In this document: positions 37,925 to 49,429 of the stretch, in pieces
Layout of the letters: every line of letters starts with the position of its first letter
Position numbering within the stretch: the first letter of the stretch is position 1
Assembly: GCA_028023455.1 (NCBI GenBank)
Contig: JAQFVV010000001.1
Location: 25,223,401 to 25,287,400, forward strand
DNA: 64,000 nucleotides
Direction: 5' to 3'
Origin: Epiperipatus broadwayi
Lineage: Eukaryota; Onychophora; Udeonychophora; Euonychophora; Peripatidae
The notes under the pieces: generated by a model
Told to the model about the DNA's origin: nothing
Seen by the model: only the letters and a program-made list of their open reading frames with translations
Databases searched by the model: none
Made by a program: the position numbers and the translations under genes

Positions 37925-39675
37925 TACATATAATATTTAAGATTAAATAAAAATAATGTAAAATGTTTTCTTTATAATATATTTACAGTTTTCTGATTTA
38001 AAGTTTAATAAATATAACTGAAACTAAAGTATTTTTTTTTATAAAATCTGTCAAATTTGCTTTTTTTAAAATAAACAATATAAAGAAAATATGTTAAAAG
38101 TTATTTATATCTAGTTAAAATAAAAGTCATTGGTTTATAATTAAAAATGGGAATTTTGTGTAAACAAGAAATCAATTAGTGACCGCACCTGCGGTAAAAG
38201 TAAAATTTAGTTTACTGATTGAATTTGTTTCAACAAAAGATGTTATCATTAAATCATAATACCGTTACTATCTGCTAAGCCGTAACATTTTATAACACCT
38301 AAAAAGAAATTTAATTAATGAAATCGGAATCAAAATTATATAATTTATATATTTTAATAATTTTTTTAAGTAAATTAAAAATAACATCTCGGAGACTTTA
38401 TCAGTAGTAGAAATTAAATTATATGATTTTGTTTAATTAAAAGTCGATTGGTCCTGAGGCAAATGAAATTCCAAAAAGGTGTTAAGGCTATATTGTAAAC
38501 TCTTTCTAAATTGTCTTATCAATAATATTTCATTTCTATAAATGACATACTTTTGTTAATTTTCTTTATTAACTCCTTGTTTTGCTATATAACTTAATCA
38601 CTACAGTTATATTTATTTCTCTCTTGCTTATTTTAGTTATTATTAATTATGCCTGTCTTGAAACGGTGCTCATTTAGTTACGAAATATATACTTTTTGAA
38701 GATATTATTTAAAATCTTCGTATTGTATTAATTATAGCATTATTTAGCACTCTGTTTCGAACCCCTAATTTATAAATAATAGCGACCCTTTGTGCTCGTT
38801 ATTATTTTGTCATTTAGTAAATAATTAATGTAAATATAAAATGTGGCTTATAAATCCAAACTTTCAACCTTTAATTAATATGTTACTAAAGATTAAACTA
38901 GCCTGGAGTGTAATCATAAGTATATTTTTCTTATTAAAGTATTCGTAAGTCCCTTAAATATACTTTCTCCCTTTAAAAGTTTATTAATTATACATAATTA
39001 AGAGATTGAATGGGATAAAGTAAGGTTTGTGTGTGTGTGTGTATATATATATTTCCATCAGTAGCATATATGTATTTCTCATGCTACAGAAGAGTTGGCT
39101 CTTTTAATCAAGCTGACAAAACTCATGTTCATTTAATGTATGATATTTAATTTATAATATACTTCGGCTTGGTGGATGTGAAATTTATCAATATTTTATC
39201 CTTGTGCGGTTTTTTTATATATATAAGATGGAGCCACTTTATTATTATATTTTACTTGTGCATAGCGTATTAGTAAAATCTTTATAGCCAACTCTACCAC
39301 CATAATATGCAATCTTCAGCATTGAACAGAAGCATTCTTGAAAACCCATTCGATCTAAAGCTATCTGTGAGGCTTTATATGCCCATATTTAATATATAAA
39401 TTTATCATAATCGGATATATTATTAAACTTCACTTCAGACTTGGTTTGATTACATGTATAATAGCCACTCGAACTGATGATGAAAGGGCATAACTAATAA
39501 GTGGAATGTAGTGATTTATTATATAGCATAAAATTAGTGCAATTAAATAATAGCCACAGATTTATTTTGCTAAACGGCCTAGAGTAATGTTGTTTAGTAA
39601 CTAAAATGCCTGCGTGCATTATCCAACACTAAGTAATGGGTTATATCAAGTATATATGAAATTGTCAATAAATAT

Positions 39676-40977
39676 TGTACTGTATTTTATCCTAGTACAA
39701 ATAGCATTGGCAATTTAAAAGTTAAATTAATAAATTTCTAATGAAAGATATATTTATGTAAATATATTTGATCTATTAGTTTAAACAACGTGAGTGTATA
39801 TATTTTTTTGGTTTGTGTTTAATGAAATTAAAAAGAGAGAAGGAATGTAGAAAGTACAATAAAAAATGATTTAATTAAAAGAAACCTTTATCGCAAGGCC
39901 ATCAGTAGCATGGAAACAAAGCGATAACATTCATTAAGTAATTAAAGATGGCAATCAAGAAAAAAAGGAAGACTTTGTAGGCTAAATTATTTTAAATTTG
40001 GTACACATTGGCAGGTGTCAATAGGAGTTGCGCAGAAAGAAATAAAATAAACAGGACAAAAGGAATAACAGTTGGTGCAGAGGGTTCTTCTTAGATCGTC
40101 CTTCCTGCAGAGATCAGTAAAAATAAACGTGAAGAAATTATGAAAGTGGGCCAAACTACTGTTACTAATAGACTGAAATATTAAGATGTGCAAGTAGTAG
40201 CAGTTCATTTGCTGGAGTTGCCTTGTACCTGTGTCGTGAACTACCTGAGTGAAGAAGCCATCTCCTACTAGATTTTAACCACAAAAACTCAAAGATCGCC
40301 GGAATACTGGACCCCAAATCCATTCTAAAGAAATCCATGCATGGTCAACAGTAGAAATCCTGCTTGTTAACATTCAAAAATTACTGATAAGTAACTTTAT
40401 TAAATCAAAAAATATTAGTGATCACTTTCTTGAACTCTTAAGCATGATGAACTGTCGCCACGAGTCATATGAATAAAAGAAACAAATGTTATCTGTAGTT
40501 TTATATTTTGATTGTCTTTTTATATTTTATTCTCTCGATCATATTAATGTTTTTGTTTCGTATTAATAAAGTAAGAATATAACTTACATTGTTATTAATT
40601 CTTATAATTCTAAATTCATTACAATTTAGACATTATTATAATTCAAATAAATTGCCAACATTGTACTGAAACATAATCCTCCGGAGATTCCAAAATGTCA
40701 TCGTAGCTAAATAAATAAAAAAGGGATTTTTGCCAGTGGGTTCTGTTATAGAACTCTGGCACCTTTCAAATAAATTAAAAGCTGGCTTACTTGATCCCAT
40801 TATTTTAGTAGCTACATTAGTTAAAAGAGTTTTGTGTGACCAGGAAAAATAATTGCGTTCATTAAATCTTACTAAATTGTATGACGAAACAAATTTAATA
40901 GATAGGACGTAATTTGGTCACCAAGTACAAGTATTTGACTCGTAATAAAAAACACTAATGATGTAGTGGATGTTACA
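39676..40977 (+). repeat. 5' long terminal repeat
   Basis: A 1,302-bp terminal repeat starting TGTACTGTATTTTATC and ending GTTACA. It contains an AATAAA signal near 40565 that could serve as the polyadenylation site. Its partner at 42963-44256 differs by only a few percent in the parts compared, mostly single bases and short indels, so insertion was fairly recent. Confidence 0.9.
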
Positions 40978-41262
40978 ATGCCACCCAACTCAAGGCTTCG
41001 ACGAGAACCACGTCCTGAGATAGAAGTAAATAATAAAAGTTAAATATAAAAGAGTTTTGTGTTTTTTTTTGTTTTGTTTCGCGTTTGTAGGTTTAAAAAA
41101 ATAATAATAATAAGAGTAGGCAAAGGGATGGAAATAAAGTAGCTTGTAAGGTAAAGTGACAGCAGCGTGGAGCAGCTTCGGCAAATGTATTAGTAAAAGA
41201 TAAACAATAAAATAGAAATCAAGCAACATAATAATAATTTTTTTTAAAAAAAATAGAAGTGT

Positions 41263-41547
41263 ATGAAATTGAGAAGTGGCACAAATATGGAAAATATGGC
41301 AGAAGATGAAAAAGGATCTAAAGAGGGTATGGAAACATTAGTGAAAAGGCTATTATATGAAGCACTAAATAAATTTAAAGAGGATATGAAAAAGGAAATA
41401 AGAGAGTTCAAAGAAAAAATAAAACAAGAAGTGGTGGAGATGATTAGGAAAGTGAAAACTGAGATAAGGGAAGAGATTAAAGAAATGAAAGAAGAGTTAA
41501 TAGAAATGATAGATGAGAAGGTTAAAAAAAGGCACAAAGTGAAATGA
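41263..41547 (+). CDS. gag: gag N-terminal coiled-coil part (first frame)
   Basis: This 94-codon frame starts MKLRSGTNMENMAEDEKGSK. The M-x-LRSG start is common in Ty3-type gag proteins. Residues 30-94 are almost all charged or aliphatic (K, E, I, M, V) with heptad-like spacing, so a long coiled coil is likely. The frame ends at a TGA that overlaps the ATG of the next frame by four bases (ATGA). A run of seven A at 41524-41530 lies just before the end. Shifting frame there gives EKVKKKAQSEMIEV and joins the next frame without a stop. The two frames were therefore probably one gag reading frame, split by a slip mutation or joined by frameshifting. Confidence 0.75.
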   Translation: MKLRSGTNMENMAEDEKGSKEGMETLVKRLLYEALNKFKEDMKKEIREFKEKIKQEVVEMIRKVKTEIREEIKEMKEELIEMIDEKVKKRHKVK

Positions 41548-42401
41548 TAGAAGTAGGATCTGATAAACAGAAGAGTCAGGAAATAAAACCTCTAGAAAAT
41601 AGAGAAAATATGCAGAGTGCGATAAATCCTTTTCTGAAATTGAAAATCTTTTATGGGAAGGAGGGGGAATCACTGATGGAACATTTTAATAGTCTTGAGA
41701 GATACTTCATGATAAACCCAATGTCAGAAGACATTAAACTAACTCTAGCCATTAGTCATTTACAAGGAACTGCACAGGCTTGGTGGGAGGCTCTCTTCAA
41801 GAGACCGAATAACTTTGTGCATTATGGTCAGACATTAATGAAATTTTATTGGAATGCAGACCACCATGAGAGAATCAAGAATAAAGTGGCTCAAGAAAAA
41901 TGTAATACAGAGCAGCGTTACGTGCCGTTTTTCTGGAAGCAAGTAGCACAACTACGAGCCTTAATAAAGTGTAAGTTGATGGAAAAACAGATTATACAAA
42001 TTACACAGAAAATTTTCCCTAATCCAGTAGGGCACCTATTATTAAGCACCAGATGTGAGACAGTTGAGCGGATGGCTGAACTGCTTAATGCATTTGAGAT
42101 CAACAAGGCTAGTGATGAAGAAACGAACCCAAAGTACATGAACAAGATACCAAGTTATAAAGGTCAAGTACAATTGAACACTATGATGTTGACCGATAAT
42201 GCGGGAAATCAAGGAATGGATAAGATAACTAAAAAGAAAGGAAATAGGGCAAAATCGCCATCCCCTGGAGAGATGTTCAGGAGTCAAGATAAATATGACA
42301 GGGAAGATCTTGATGCACAGTGGAGAGATTGGTGTGAGCGGCATAGAGAAATGGGAAGATCATTGTTGACTCAACCGGGTTGTACATACCCAAACAGATA
42401 A
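41544..42401 (+). CDS. gag: gag capsid-like domain (Retrotrans_gag)
   Basis: This 285-codon frame contains, at about residues 30-155, the pattern of the retrotransposon gag capsid domain. Its pieces are FLKLKIFYGKEGESLMEHFN, then ISHLQGTAQAWWEAL, then a W/F-rich helix and an F.....L repeat. In the family, L.G.A..WW and the L..L helices are the hallmarks. The C-terminal third is basic and polar, but there is no CCHC zinc knuckle, which Ty3-type gags usually have. The first ATG overlaps the upstream frame. The product would assemble particles with RNA in the cytoplasm. No pol frame follows before the 3' LTR. Confidence 0.85.
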   Translation: MIEVGSDKQKSQEIKPLENRENMQSAINPFLKLKIFYGKEGESLMEHFNSLERYFMINPMSEDIKLTLAISHLQGTAQAWWEALFKRPNNFVHYGQTLMKFYWNADHHERIKNKVAQEKCNTEQRYVPFFWKQVAQLRALIKCKLMEKQIIQITQKIFPNPVGHLLLSTRCETVERMAELLNAFEINKASDEETNPKYMNKIPSYKGQVQLNTMMLTDNAGNQGMDKITKKKGNRAKSPSPGEMFRSQDKYDREDLDAQWRDWCERHREMGRSLLTQPGCTYPNR

Positions 42402-42962
42402 CGGTAGACAATCGAACGGATGGACCAAAACCCTGAAGACCGCGAAAAAAATTAACCGTAAATGAGATAGGATAGGAATTATGTGATCATTTATTAAATG
42501 GTGGAAGATTAGTCGACAGTGAACTGGGGTGTCGATGTGATTTGTGAGGTGCATGCGCTAGTAAAAGATAATAACCCTGAAATTCATGCTTTTTAGATAG
42601 TATGCAAAGATCATCTTTATGTGTCTGTCAGACTTATAGAAGCAGGGTCCCAAGAAATGGGAGGACGAACCAAGTGCCCGGAGCTATAAATCTCAAACAA
42701 ATGAGCAATGCTCTATCGTGCTTAAACTTGAACTTTTTGTTAAACTATATGGGGTTGTATATGCGTACTGCGAGCAGGAAAGAAATTAGTGTGCAATGCA
42801 TTATGTAAACCTCTCGATTGTGTATTCAACATCAATATTTCGATTAAGCAATCAGTTGATGTATATATAAAAAATACGTCAGTAAAGAGTGATTAATAGA
42901 GCTTTGAGAATAAAATAATGTCATACCCCATATTTTATTCTTGTCATTGACCGCAGAGGTAT
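42402..42962 (+). other. non-coding tail of gag-only element
   Basis: Between the gag stop and the 3' LTR there are about 560 bases with no recognisable protein. A short purine-rich stretch GCAGAGG lies next to the 3' LTR start and is a weak candidate polypurine tract. Confidence 0.5.
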
Positions 42963-44256
42963 TGTACTGTATTTTATCTTAGTACAAATAGCATTGGCAA
43001 TTTAAAAGTTAAATTAATAAATTTCTAACGAAAGATATATTTATGTAAATATATTTGATCTATTAGTTTAAACAACATGAGTGTATATATGTTTTTGGTT
43101 TGTGTTTAATGAAATTAAAAAGAGAGAAGAAATGTAGAAAGTACAATAAAAAAATGATTTAATTAAAATAAACCTTTATCGCAAGGCCATCAATAGTATG
43201 GAAACAAAGCGATAACATTCATTAAGTAATTAAAGATGGCAATCAAGAAAAAAAGGAAGACTTTGTAGGCTAAATTGTTTTAAATTTGGTACACATTGGA
43301 AGGTGTCAATAGGAGTTGCACAGAAAGAAAAAAACAGGACAAAAAGAATAACAGTTGGTGCAGAGGGTTCTTCTTAGATCGTCCTTCCTGCAGAGATCAG
43401 TAAAAATAAATGTGAAGAAATTATGAAAGTGGGCCAAACTACTGTTACTAATAGACTGAAATATTAAGATATGCGAGTAGTAGCAGTTCATTTGCTGGAG
43501 TTGCCTTGTACCTGTGTTGCGAACTACCTGAGTGAAGAAGCCATCTCCTACTAGATTTTAACCACAAAAACTCAAAGATCACGGAATACTGGACCGCAGA
43601 TCCATTCTAAAGAAATCCATGCATGGTCAACATTAGAAATCCTGCTCGTTAACATTCAAACTTACTGGTAAGTAACTTTATTAAATCAAAAAAAATTAGT
43701 GATCACTTTCTTGAACTCTTTAGCATGATGAACTGTCGCCATGAGTCATATGAATTAAAGAAACAAATGTTATCTGTAGTTTTATATTTTGATTGTCTTT
43801 TTATATTTTATTCTCTCGATCATATTAATGTTTTTGTTTCGTATTAATAAAGTAAAAATATAACTTGTGTTGTTATTAATTCTTATAGTTCTAAATTCAT
43901 TACAATTTAGACATTATTATAATTCAAATAAATTGCCAATGTTGTACTGAAACACAATCCTCCGGAGATTCCAAAATGTCATCATAGCTAAATAAATAAA
44001 AAATGGATTTTTGCCAGTGGGTTCTGATATAGAACTCTGGTGCCTTTCAAATAAATTAAAAGCTGGCTTACTTGATCCCATTATTTTAGTAGCTACATTA
44101 ATTAAAAGTGTTGTGTGATCAGGAAAAATAATTGCATCTATTAAATCTTACTGAATTGTATGACGAAACAAATTTAATAGATAGGACGTAATTTGGTCAC
44201 CGAGTACGAGTATTTAACTTGTAATAACAAACACTAATAACGTAGTGGACGTTACA
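42963..44256 (+). repeat. 3' long terminal repeat
   Basis: The 1,294-bp partner of the 5' LTR, again TGTACTG...GTTACA, followed by the ATAT duplication. The small number of differences from the 5' LTR is spread evenly. Confidence 0.9.
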
Positions 44257-45860
44257 ATATAATTCATCATATATCAGTTTCTGTCTCATTAAATCAATCC
44301 AATTCACTAATTGACCATAGCTATTCATTAGTAAAGCCCCTATTAATTAAATATATTCGATTTTATCTTTGGAATGTCTCTAGTTTTGAAAGAAGGGGGA
44401 AAAAATTAGCTTTTTTTTTTTAAAAAAAAAACCGATTGTCATAAAAATTACATTTTTTTTTTAATTTAAAAAAAAAAAAACAATTTTAAAGTAAATAATT
44501 AAAAAAAAAGATTGATTTTTAAATTTAGAATTGACTTATAGATTAATAAAATATTTTATGAATAATTATGAGAATTTCTACGGCATAATTTTATCAAACC
44601 TGTCTAATTATAGCGTACTTTCGTATGTAAATCTATGATGCCATTCAAGCGGCCATGATAGCAAATTTCACTGCTCAGCTTATATATAACATTTTGACAT
44701 AGAATAAATAACTAAAAAAAAAAAGATCGATTTAAAAAAAAAAAAAATTTAAAAAACATCCATTTATTAAACTGTGAAATAGCATGTGATACTATTAAGT
44801 TTGAAAGAATATTTAAATAGTTGTAGCTTCTTAATTAATCATACCTGTACATTATATGCCATTCATATTTTAAGTAGTATGTACATAAACTCTATCAGTG
44901 CGGTTTTTCTGTGTGTAACCGTGGAGAAACAGCACCACGTAGTGGGCTAGAATCTTGGTAGTCGCTGTTAGCAGATGACACATAAGCTAGATGTGTTTAT
45001 GGTAATCAGTCCCACCTAGGTTCTTGGTATCTACTGGTAGCAGACAATGTAAACTAAATGGGCTTACGCACTGCGACTAGTGCCTCCAAGCAGGCAGCTT
45101 TGCTTCCAGCCAGCTGGTGGAATGTTCCTGTGCTTACGCATTGTGAACAGCACCACCTTTCAGCTGGAATTTGCAATGCTGCATTTGGGGCCCCTACTCT
45201 AAGTATTTCTGTGGTTGACCCTGACAAGCGCCTCTGGTGGCCACATGGGTCAAAAGTCACAAGTACCATATTTTTGTTGAGACACAAATAAATTTTTTGT
45301 TTCCTACATTAAAAATGTTAAAATCAGAAATAAATCAAGTAAATTATTTATATCAAATAGACTCATTTTCATATTTAATTTTTAAATAAGTTCAAGAATA
45401 TTATAAGTAATGAACCAATATTTACATCATTTTAGAGTTTATTTTAAATGATTATAAACATAAATTTTGTATGTTCATTTTTTTTTTAAACTTTAAATAT
45501 ATATATGCGCACACCCTATCAATATTATATATTCACTGTGTTGTGTGCCATGAGACTAATCTTTATCAATATATATATATATAATTCTAATTATGTGTGT
45601 GGATTTTAAGATGTTCCAAATCTTCAGTTAGTCCAATGAGTATAGATTAGTTATACAAAATATATACGCACAGAAAAAGAGTATGACCTGGGGCATTTTT
45701 TAAAATAATATTTCAATTTGGGATTTGTAATAAGTTTATAGAATTGTAGAACAAATTTAAACAATTAGATTGGGTTCAAATATTTATCAAGTGCACCAAG
45801 CGTTTAGCTACACACAAATATATACATATATATTATATTTAATGTTTTTTTATGATATAG

Positions 45861-46031
45861 AAATTATTATTTTTGGGACTAAACCATGTGTTATTTTGCA
45901 TTACACACCGATATTTCGATGAACTAGCATCTACCATTAAAGTTAACCTTGACAATGGCGGATGCTAGTTCGTCAAAATATCCATTTATAATGCAAAATA
46001 ACACACAGTTTAGTCCCAAAAATAGTAATTT
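45861..46031. mobile_element. 171-bp foldback MITE
   Basis: The left end AAATTATTATTTTTGGGACT and the right end are inverted repeats extending about 75 bp inward, through GATGAACTAGCATC. On the minus strand a GATG/CATC stem is followed by GAAAT, the layout of a hammerhead stem II and GAAA box, but the CTGANGA core is not present. It is probably another Penelope-3'-end-derived foldback. Confidence 0.65.
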
Positions 46032-46509
46032 ATATATATAATTGATAAAAGTTATGGAGAAACTTAGGTAACATGTAAACTTTCAGCTTTTATCAGTGCA
46101 TTTATTTTTTTGAAATCTATTATTTTGCAACTATTTTCCATTATAAAAATTATCAGAGCACTCTGTCTCACTATGCATTTAAAAAAATGGAAACTTCCTT
46201 TCATCTGGTAAGCTGGGGGCTTGAAACACTTGCATCTTTATACCAAAAATATAATCTGATTGTGCATTTAATTAATAAAGATTTAATAATATGCACTATA
46301 CTAGCATTTAAATGTAAATAATTATTATTTTTGACATGAAGATTCAAATCAGACAAAAATTTTTTTTCGAAATATATGGGTAATGAGAAAGGATAGTTTG
46401 ATAATTTATATTCTAGGCATATATACTGAAATGGAAACCTCCAATCCCTTTCCGTTTCACCATCAACCTAATGACCTACTCGTCTGAACTAGTTTCGAAC
46501 CTATTTTAA
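46030..46509. other. non-coding stretch with B-box-like site
   Basis: Nothing coding. On the minus strand near 46490-46502 is GGTTCGAAACT, close to a B box, perhaps from a SINE remnant. Confidence 0.3.
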
Positions 46510-46825
46510 ATGTAAAAATGTAATATATAAGTCGAGTGGGAAAACTTTGCTACAATGGCCGTTTGAATGGCATCATCCATTTACATACGAAAACACGCTA
46601 TAATTAGACAGGTTTGATAAAATTATAGCGGAGAAATGCTCATAAATTATTATAAAATGTTTTATAAATTTTCTGTCAATTTTTAATTATATTTCGCTAT
46701 TATATTCGTATGTGGATGGATAATTTAAACCTTGGAATAACGGCAAAATGATTCATATATATTTAAGTTTAAATAAAAGTAATGTAAATGTTTTCTTTAA
46801 TTTATTTAACGGTTTTCTGATTTAA

Positions 46826-47571
46826 CCCTTTTCCCGCGTCCGACGAGGCTTCTCGTCGACATCTGAAATCACTCTAACTCAGTTCGTTTTCATACGAAAA
46901 AATTCGTTAAATACGTATTGAATTCGTTTTTAAAAGTTCTGTACGATGGTGACATCTTCCGATTTATTTTAGAAGTAAAAAATAGAAAAAAACGCATTTA
47001 AACCTAAACAAAGAAGGAACATTATTTGTGATTGGTTCTTAGCATGCTCTCAGCCGAAAAAGACATTCTGATTGGCTGGAAAGAACAAAGAAACTGCCTG
47101 ATCAAAGAAAATAAAGAAAAACGCTGAGATTTTCATTTCGAATACGATTTAAATTATTATTAAATAATATTTATGGAAATTAAACATAATTTTCAGAGAG
47201 AATAATAAAAAAACAAAATTATTTTCGAAAAATATTGAAGATTTTAGTACAAATATTGAAGTTGTAATAAAAAGAAATATTTACTTTTCTATAATGTAAA
47301 AGTCGATCTTTTTGTTTACATTATAACTTTTATGTTGCTGTTATTGAATATCTTAGAATAAATAAATAGCAATTTATTTTTGAAAGAACTTTCGTTGTCT
47401 TCACAACCTTAAAAATTAATTATATACTTTTTATAAACGTATCTGAGTTGAATTTAATATTATAGGCAAATATGTTTTAACAATAGGCTTTGTCTTCAGT
47501 TTGTGAGTTGGCCAATTAAAAGATTTGATTTTTATCTGATACAACCAATGATAAAATTAGCGGTTTAAGGG
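46826..47571. mobile_element. piggyBac-type MITE
   Basis: The element starts CCCTTTTCCCGCG and ends GCGGTTTAAGGG, and TTAA flanks both sides (46822-46825 and 47572-47575). TTAA targets and CCCTTT tips are the mark of piggyBac-like elements. The sister copy near 37997-38007 reads TTCTGATTTAAAGTTTAAT without the insert, so the empty site is visible. It is 746 bp with no transposase, hence non-autonomous. Confidence 0.85.
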
Positions 47572-49246
47572 TTAATGTTTTACATATATAGTTGAAACAA
47601 GTATTTTCTTTAAATTTGCTTTTTTTTTTTAATAAACAAATATGTTAAAAGTTATTTAGTTTTATAAAATAAGAATTATTTGTTCGCAATTAAAAATGAG
47701 AATTTTTGTAAACCAGATATCAATTAGTGACACACCCGGGTAAAAAAGTAAAATCTGTTTTCTGATTGATTTTTGTTTGCAACAAAAGACTTTTTCATTA
47801 AATCAGAATACCGTTCCTTCTGCTAAGTAATAACACCTGAAAAGGAATTTAATTAATGAAAATGAATCAAATTATATAGTTTATATATTTTGATACATTT
47901 TTTAAGGAAATTAAATATAACACCTCAGAGATTTTATCAGTTGTTGTAGAAATTGAATTATATTATTTTGCTTTAATTAAAAGTCAATTGGTCCCGAGCC
48001 TTATGAAATTCCAGAAAGGTGTTAAAGTTTAGTAGAAGGATATAAATAGGCCTTATTTTAAGCGGGAAGGAGAATCCATCTTACTTTTGAAGAGAGTCAA
48101 CAGGAGAAGTTTTATTATTGTTCAACCTTAACATGTCTGGCTAAAGTCAGGCAAAATTTTGCTGCTTTCCCGTGATGGAACGCCTAATTCAATCCATCAA
48201 ATGCCAAAGGAACAACCAAGCTTACACCAACTAAATTTGAAGATGCCATAAGCCGTAAAAATAATTTGCCCTCGTTCCGATTTCAATCCAGCTAAAGAAA
48301 CACTATTTTAAAAAATCGTCTCCCAACTAAATTGAAGATGCCATAAGCCGCCAAAGAAGTCACCTTCATTTCCAGCTCGAATCTCTCCTTAGCTACAGAA
48401 CTATTTTAGTATTATTTAAAATCGCAGAGCTCTGTGTGCATTTCAAAAACATTCATTATTTCTTCAAAAACAGGTTAGCTAACCATATTATTGAAATTTC
48501 TATCTAAATTGTTTTCGAAATAATATTTAAATGAAATACTTTTTGCTAATACAATAGTGTAAACTGTCTAAATTGTTTCCTAAAATATTTTAATTCTATA
48601 AATGAAATACTTTTGCTAAATTTCTGTTAATTAATGTTTTGCTATATAATTTAATCACTGCAATTATATTTTGCTTTTCTTTTGCTTATTTTATTTATTA
48701 TTAGTTATGCCTATGTTTCGAAACGGCGTGCATTTAATTATTAAAATGTTTTTAAAGATATGAATTTAAAATCTCCATATTATTATTTATATAGCGTCAT
48801 TTCGTGCGCTGTTTCGAAACCCAAATTCATATTTTTGTCATTTAGTAAATTAATTAATATAAATATAAAATGTGGCTTTTCAACCTTTATTTATTATGTT
48901 ACTAAAGATTAAACTAGCCTGGAATGCAATCATAAGTATATTTTTTTAGTTAAGTATTCGTAAGTCCCCTATTAAATATACTTTTCCCCCTTTTAAAAGT
49001 TTAGTAGTTATAGATAACTAAAGAGATTGAACAGGATAAAGTAAAGTTTCTATCTATATATTCCTGTCAGTAGCATATCGTATTTCTCATGCTACAGAAG
49101 AGTTGGCTCTTTTGATCAAGCTGATGATCTAGTGTTCATTTAATATATGATATTTAATTTATAATATCCTTCGGCTTGGCGGATGTGAAACTTATTTATA
49201 TTTCCTCGTTGTGCTGTTTTTTTATACATATATAAGATGGAGCCAC

Positions 49247-49429
49247 GGCGTTGCCAGCACATCTTCTCTTATGGGTAGTGCAGTAGCGAAGTCTGAGCTA
49301 TGGGCCAGATTAGCACGTAAGTCCCCCACCTCTGAACCAAATAAAGGTTCCCCATTAGCAGCATGACGACCGGTTCTTGGGTAAACCGTTGTTTGTCACA
49401 AAAACCCTAAAACCATTCTTCCATCTGCA
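49247..49429. mobile_element. 183-bp GC-richer insertion of unknown type
   Basis: The insert GGCGTTGCCAGC...CCATCTGCA interrupts the foldback copy between GAGCCAC and a repeat of GAGCCAC (49240-49246 and 49430-49436), a 7-bp target duplication. The sister copy at 39224-39240 is uninterrupted. Composition is much less AT-rich than the surroundings. There is no poly-A tail, no clear inverted repeat and no recognised promoter, so the class is unclear. It could be a SINE-like or processed RNA insertion. Confidence 0.65.

Larger units (their letters stand above)
39676..44256 (+). mobile_element. gag-only LTR retrotransposon (non-autonomous)
   Basis: Two long terminal repeats of about 1.3 kb bound an internal region of only 1,985 bp. 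The element is flanked by a 4-bp duplication ATAT (39672-39675 and 44257-44260). The other arm of the host foldback gives the empty-site sequence TAAATATAATTC. The LTRs start TGTACTG and end GTTACA, so they follow the TG...CA rule. The internal region encodes only a gag-like product (41263-42401). No protease, RT, RNase H or integrase can be found, and the space is too small for them. A clear primer-binding site next to the 5' LTR was not seen. This layout resembles gag-bearing, pol-less LTR elements that rely on a partner for replication. Confidence 0.88.
33981..45267. mobile_element. giant foldback DNA element with nested insertions
   Basis: The element starts GGTATTTGTGAC and ends GTCACAAGTACC. 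It is flanked by an 8-bp target duplication ATATTTTT (33973-33980 and 45268-45275). Its left arm (33981-about 37425) is an inverted copy of its right arm (about 38488-45267), with long near-identical stretches. Removing two later insertions, a 1.1-kb element in the left arm and a 4.6-kb LTR element in the right, leaves about 5.6 kb. Of this roughly 2.2-2.3 kb at each side is inverted repeat and about 1.06 kb is the unpaired middle. No transposase was recognised. The left tip carries an extra tandem copy of its terminal 188 bp (33981 and 34169). The whole lies in the G-H intron of the receptor. Confidence 0.85.

Noticed and set aside
41244-41537. Serine- and isoleucine-rich minus-strand frames opposite gag
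   Set aside because: They are the antisense shadow of the lysine/glutamate-rich gag frame.
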